Assembly (NCBI GenBank): GCA_964550665.1 | Contig: CAZJZW010000012.1 | Location: 1 to 23,468, forward strand | Direction of reading: 5' to 3' | From: JAUPTX01 sp964550665 | Lineage (GTDB): Bacteria; Patescibacteriota; Minisyncoccia; Phycocordibacterales; CSBR16-119 | DNA length: 23,468 nucleotides | Shown: in pieces, positions 22,094-23,468 of the stretch | Position numbering within the stretch: position 1 is the stretch's first letter | Layout of the letters: the number at the start of each line of letters is the position of its first letter | The notes under the pieces: model-generated | Seen by the model: the letters and a program-made list of their open reading frames with translations, nothing else | The model's database searches: none | What the model was told of the DNA's origin: nothing | Made by a program: the position numbers and the translations under genes

Positions 22094-22096
22094 TTT

Positions 22097-22149
22097 AAAG
22101 CATCAGCCCGCGCACTTCGTGCGCGGGCTGATGCTGATACTGATGCTTT
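22097..22149. repeat. Very strong GC-rich hairpin with alternative outer arm
   Basis: A perfect 16-bp stem (22100-22115 with 22119-22134) has loop TTC and a core of CCCGCGCAC/GTGCGCGGG. The left arm AAAGCATCAG (22097-22106) can instead pair with a second copy CTGATGCTTT at 22140-22149. No T-tract follows the main stem. Likely a 3'-end stabiliser of secA mRNA, part of a composite terminator, or a REP-like element. Confidence 0.85.
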
Positions 22150-22162
22150 GTTATTTAAATAA

Positions 22163-22199
22163 AAGAAAAAAGCCCCGAGCGCATTCGCGCTGGGGCTTT
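22163..22199 (-). terminator. Terminator between secA and the converging gene
   Basis: AGCCCCG(A)GCGC-ATTC-GCGCTGGGGCT stem (one bulged A, one G-U pair) with AAAAGAAAAA on the left, giving a strong T-tract on the minus strand; on the plus strand only TT follows the stem. Mainly serves the minus-strand gene. Confidence 0.8.
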
Positions 22200-22209
22200 G
22201 GATATGTTA

Positions 22210-23318
22210 CTACTTTCTCTGTTTGAACACATTAAGGACGATTGTCCTAGTGTTGTGTGTTTTGTGCTTACCCATAAGTATTCGTGCACCTGCCCATGCC
22301 ATAGATACGATCTGGCGTGGTTCGAGTTTCGTCTGCTTTGCCATTTCACGTACCATAGCTTCAATCGCATCGTATTCATAGACCCTTGGGGTGTATGAAT
22401 TAATCCGACCTTGCCATTTATAGTATTCAGCTATCCAGAATGCTTCCATGAGCCATATGTCGCAAACGACGGCATTTGTATCACCAAGAAGTGCTCGTCC
22501 GAAGTTAATGATCTTGCGCCTACCGTCTCGAGGAGGTTCAATACTGAAGTCCATTTTTCCTCCGCGGAAATCATCGAGCATCCCCACGATTGCTGGTAGA
22601 AAACCCTCACCCGTGAATTTCTTTTGTCCCTTTTGGAACATATGATACACCTTACTTGCCGTTGAGATATTCGCTTGGAAGTTGGTGTGTGCGCTCGTGA
22701 TTGCAAAGAGTTGGATGAAAAGATCAATATCCTTTATACCAAACTCAGGCAACATTTCTCGAAAAACTATCGGCGTATCTCGATACCAGTCTTTGTTCTC
22801 TCTTCCGAACATTGTGCATTTAAGGAAGCGGAGCATGTCGATACGCCTTAAGGTGTTTTCGATATCTCCAATGAACGACTCGACAATATCTTGAAGAGGT
22901 CCCGTTTGAAGACTCCTTCTATGTGCACCATGTACAGCATAGACATAGAACCGGGACATCATTTCTGCGTAGTGGATGTCTTCGTCATACTCCTCTTCAC
23001 CAACCACCTGGATGAAATCCTCCTCAGTGATAAGTCCGGAGTAAAAGTTGGCGAATTCTCCGAGCGCATCGAGGAGTGCACTTTCACTCTTGATTTCCCA
23101 GTCAACGAAGAATTTCCGGCAGAGAGTGCGATATCCCCAACCACCAAGTTCTTCAATCTCTTTATCCTTTACGCCCTTAATACCAGCAAGAACAAACAGT
23201 GTGTTATATGTTCATAGCCCCCCATCATTCGTTCTTCTTTTTGTAACATGGGGACGATGTTCCTTGAATGACCGATATGCTGTGTGGTTGTGCCACCCGA
23301 AGTACCTCGTTGTGTCAT
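22210..23318 (-). pseudogene. Frameshifted gene of unknown function (about 369 codons if repaired)
   Basis: A 331-codon open frame runs from 23205 to the TAG at 22210. It has protein-like content throughout (FVLAGIKGVKDKEIEELGG, GEFANFYSGLITEEDFIQVV, MSRFYVYAVHGAHRRSLQTG, KTHNTRTIVLNVF) but no ATG; its first GTG is far inside, at 23007. In another frame, ATG 23318 encodes 38 natural-looking residues (MTQRGTSGGTTTQHIGHS, then MLQKEERMMGGYEHI) and ends just where the long frame begins. Joining the two needs a -1 shift near 23205, or one restored T. A good promoter precedes ATG 23318. It is either a real broken gene or an indel in the assembly. I do not recognise the family; the protein is mostly helical and soluble, with no TM segment. 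Confidence 0.7.
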
Positions 23319-23338
23319 GTACAGTATGTTTGCTAATC

Positions 23339-23367
23339 ATACTAGTTATAATGTTGTCTACTGTCAA
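23339..23367 (-). promoter_or_regulatory. Sigma70-type promoter of the frameshifted gene
   Basis: Minus-strand TTGACA (23367-23362), exactly 17 bp, TAGTAT (23344-23339). The predicted start near 23332 gives a leader of about 13 nt before ATG 23318. It is the only perfect -35 consensus in the window. The 100 nt upstream to the window end show nothing I can name. Confidence 0.7.
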
Positions 23368-23468
23368 TTTTGTCATAAAAATGGTCGAACAAGGGCAGGG
23401 AATTGGTTCCTTAAAACCCAAAATCCCACAAAGAAACTTTAGGTCAATACAAGCAAAATTCACTAAAA

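Noticed and set aside
22210..23463. Apparent UGA readthrough: an 83-codon minus-strand frame ends with TGA at 23212-23214 and the long frame continues in phase right after it.
   Set aside because: The frame starting at ATG 23318 overlaps this segment, looks more protein-like, and has a good promoter at the right distance. The 83-codon frame is better read as a shadow, and a -1 frameshift explains the gene.
1..23468. CRISPR array, insertion sequence, integrase or prophage genes
   Set aside because: No regularly spaced repeats, transposase-like products or terminal inverted repeats were seen.

Overview
The window looks like a piece of a Candidate Phyla Radiation (Patescibacteria) genome, most likely of the Parcubacteria group. 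The evidence is a release factor 2 with a much shortened domain 1, a SecA with a reduced helical wing region and no C-terminal zinc motif, very small membrane proteins including an lmo0937-type protein, a secreted protein with the QKGFIPI-type N-terminus common in these genomes, an RNase J with a disordered tail, AT-rich DNA and very short intergenic regions. The taxon is inferred from gene style only, with no search run. Two features of gene expression run through the window. Many starts lie 6-8 nt downstream of a (often TG-extended) -10 hexamer, so the mRNAs are probably leaderless, and essentially no start has a Shine-Dalgarno sequence. None of the 26 coding genes ends in UGA (15 UAA, 11 UAG).

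Layout. 1-290: tRNA-Thr(GGT), then about 210 nt of hairpin-rich non-coding DNA. 288-791: orphan protein with a terminator. 849-5567: a plus-strand run of prfB (RF2), ftsE, ftsX, pyrG and a nucleotidyltransferase-like gene, closed by a perfect bidirectional terminator that it shares with a converging LOG-family gene. 6308-7205: tRNA-Gln(CTG) and a secreted cysteine-rich protein. 7192-8734: a membrane protein, then a histidine-rich six-helix membrane protein divergent from a small Fur-family regulator. A perfect 17-bp palindrome between these last two supplies the -35 hexamers of both promoters. 8785-9979: four small membrane or lysine-rich proteins. 10033-11953: typA/bipA with a structured leader. 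11971-12638: orphan protein. 12643-18461: a minus-strand block, in transcription order secG, a family 5 solute-binding protein, RNase J, an MFS transporter and an RsuA/RluB-type pseudouridine synthase. 18560-19095: membrane-anchored peptidoglycan-binding protein. 19310-19470: a 34-residue Lys/Arg-rich protein and its terminator. 19520-22063: secA. 22068-22199: tandem repeat, a very strong hairpin and a terminator. 22210-23367: a gene of unknown function broken by a one-base frameshift, with a clear promoter.

Functionally this is mostly core cell biology: translation termination and ribosome function (prfB, typA, pseudouridine synthase, tRNAs), division and envelope (ftsEX, peptidoglycan-binding protein), secretion (secA, secG), RNA decay (RNase J) and CTP synthesis (pyrG). 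The best candidate for something undescribed is the divergent Fur-like regulator and His-rich membrane protein pair at 7815-8734, which looks like a compact metal-homeostasis switch. The second is the 5' end of prfB, where the predicted leaderless start runs into a UGA at codon 5 in the prfB frame.
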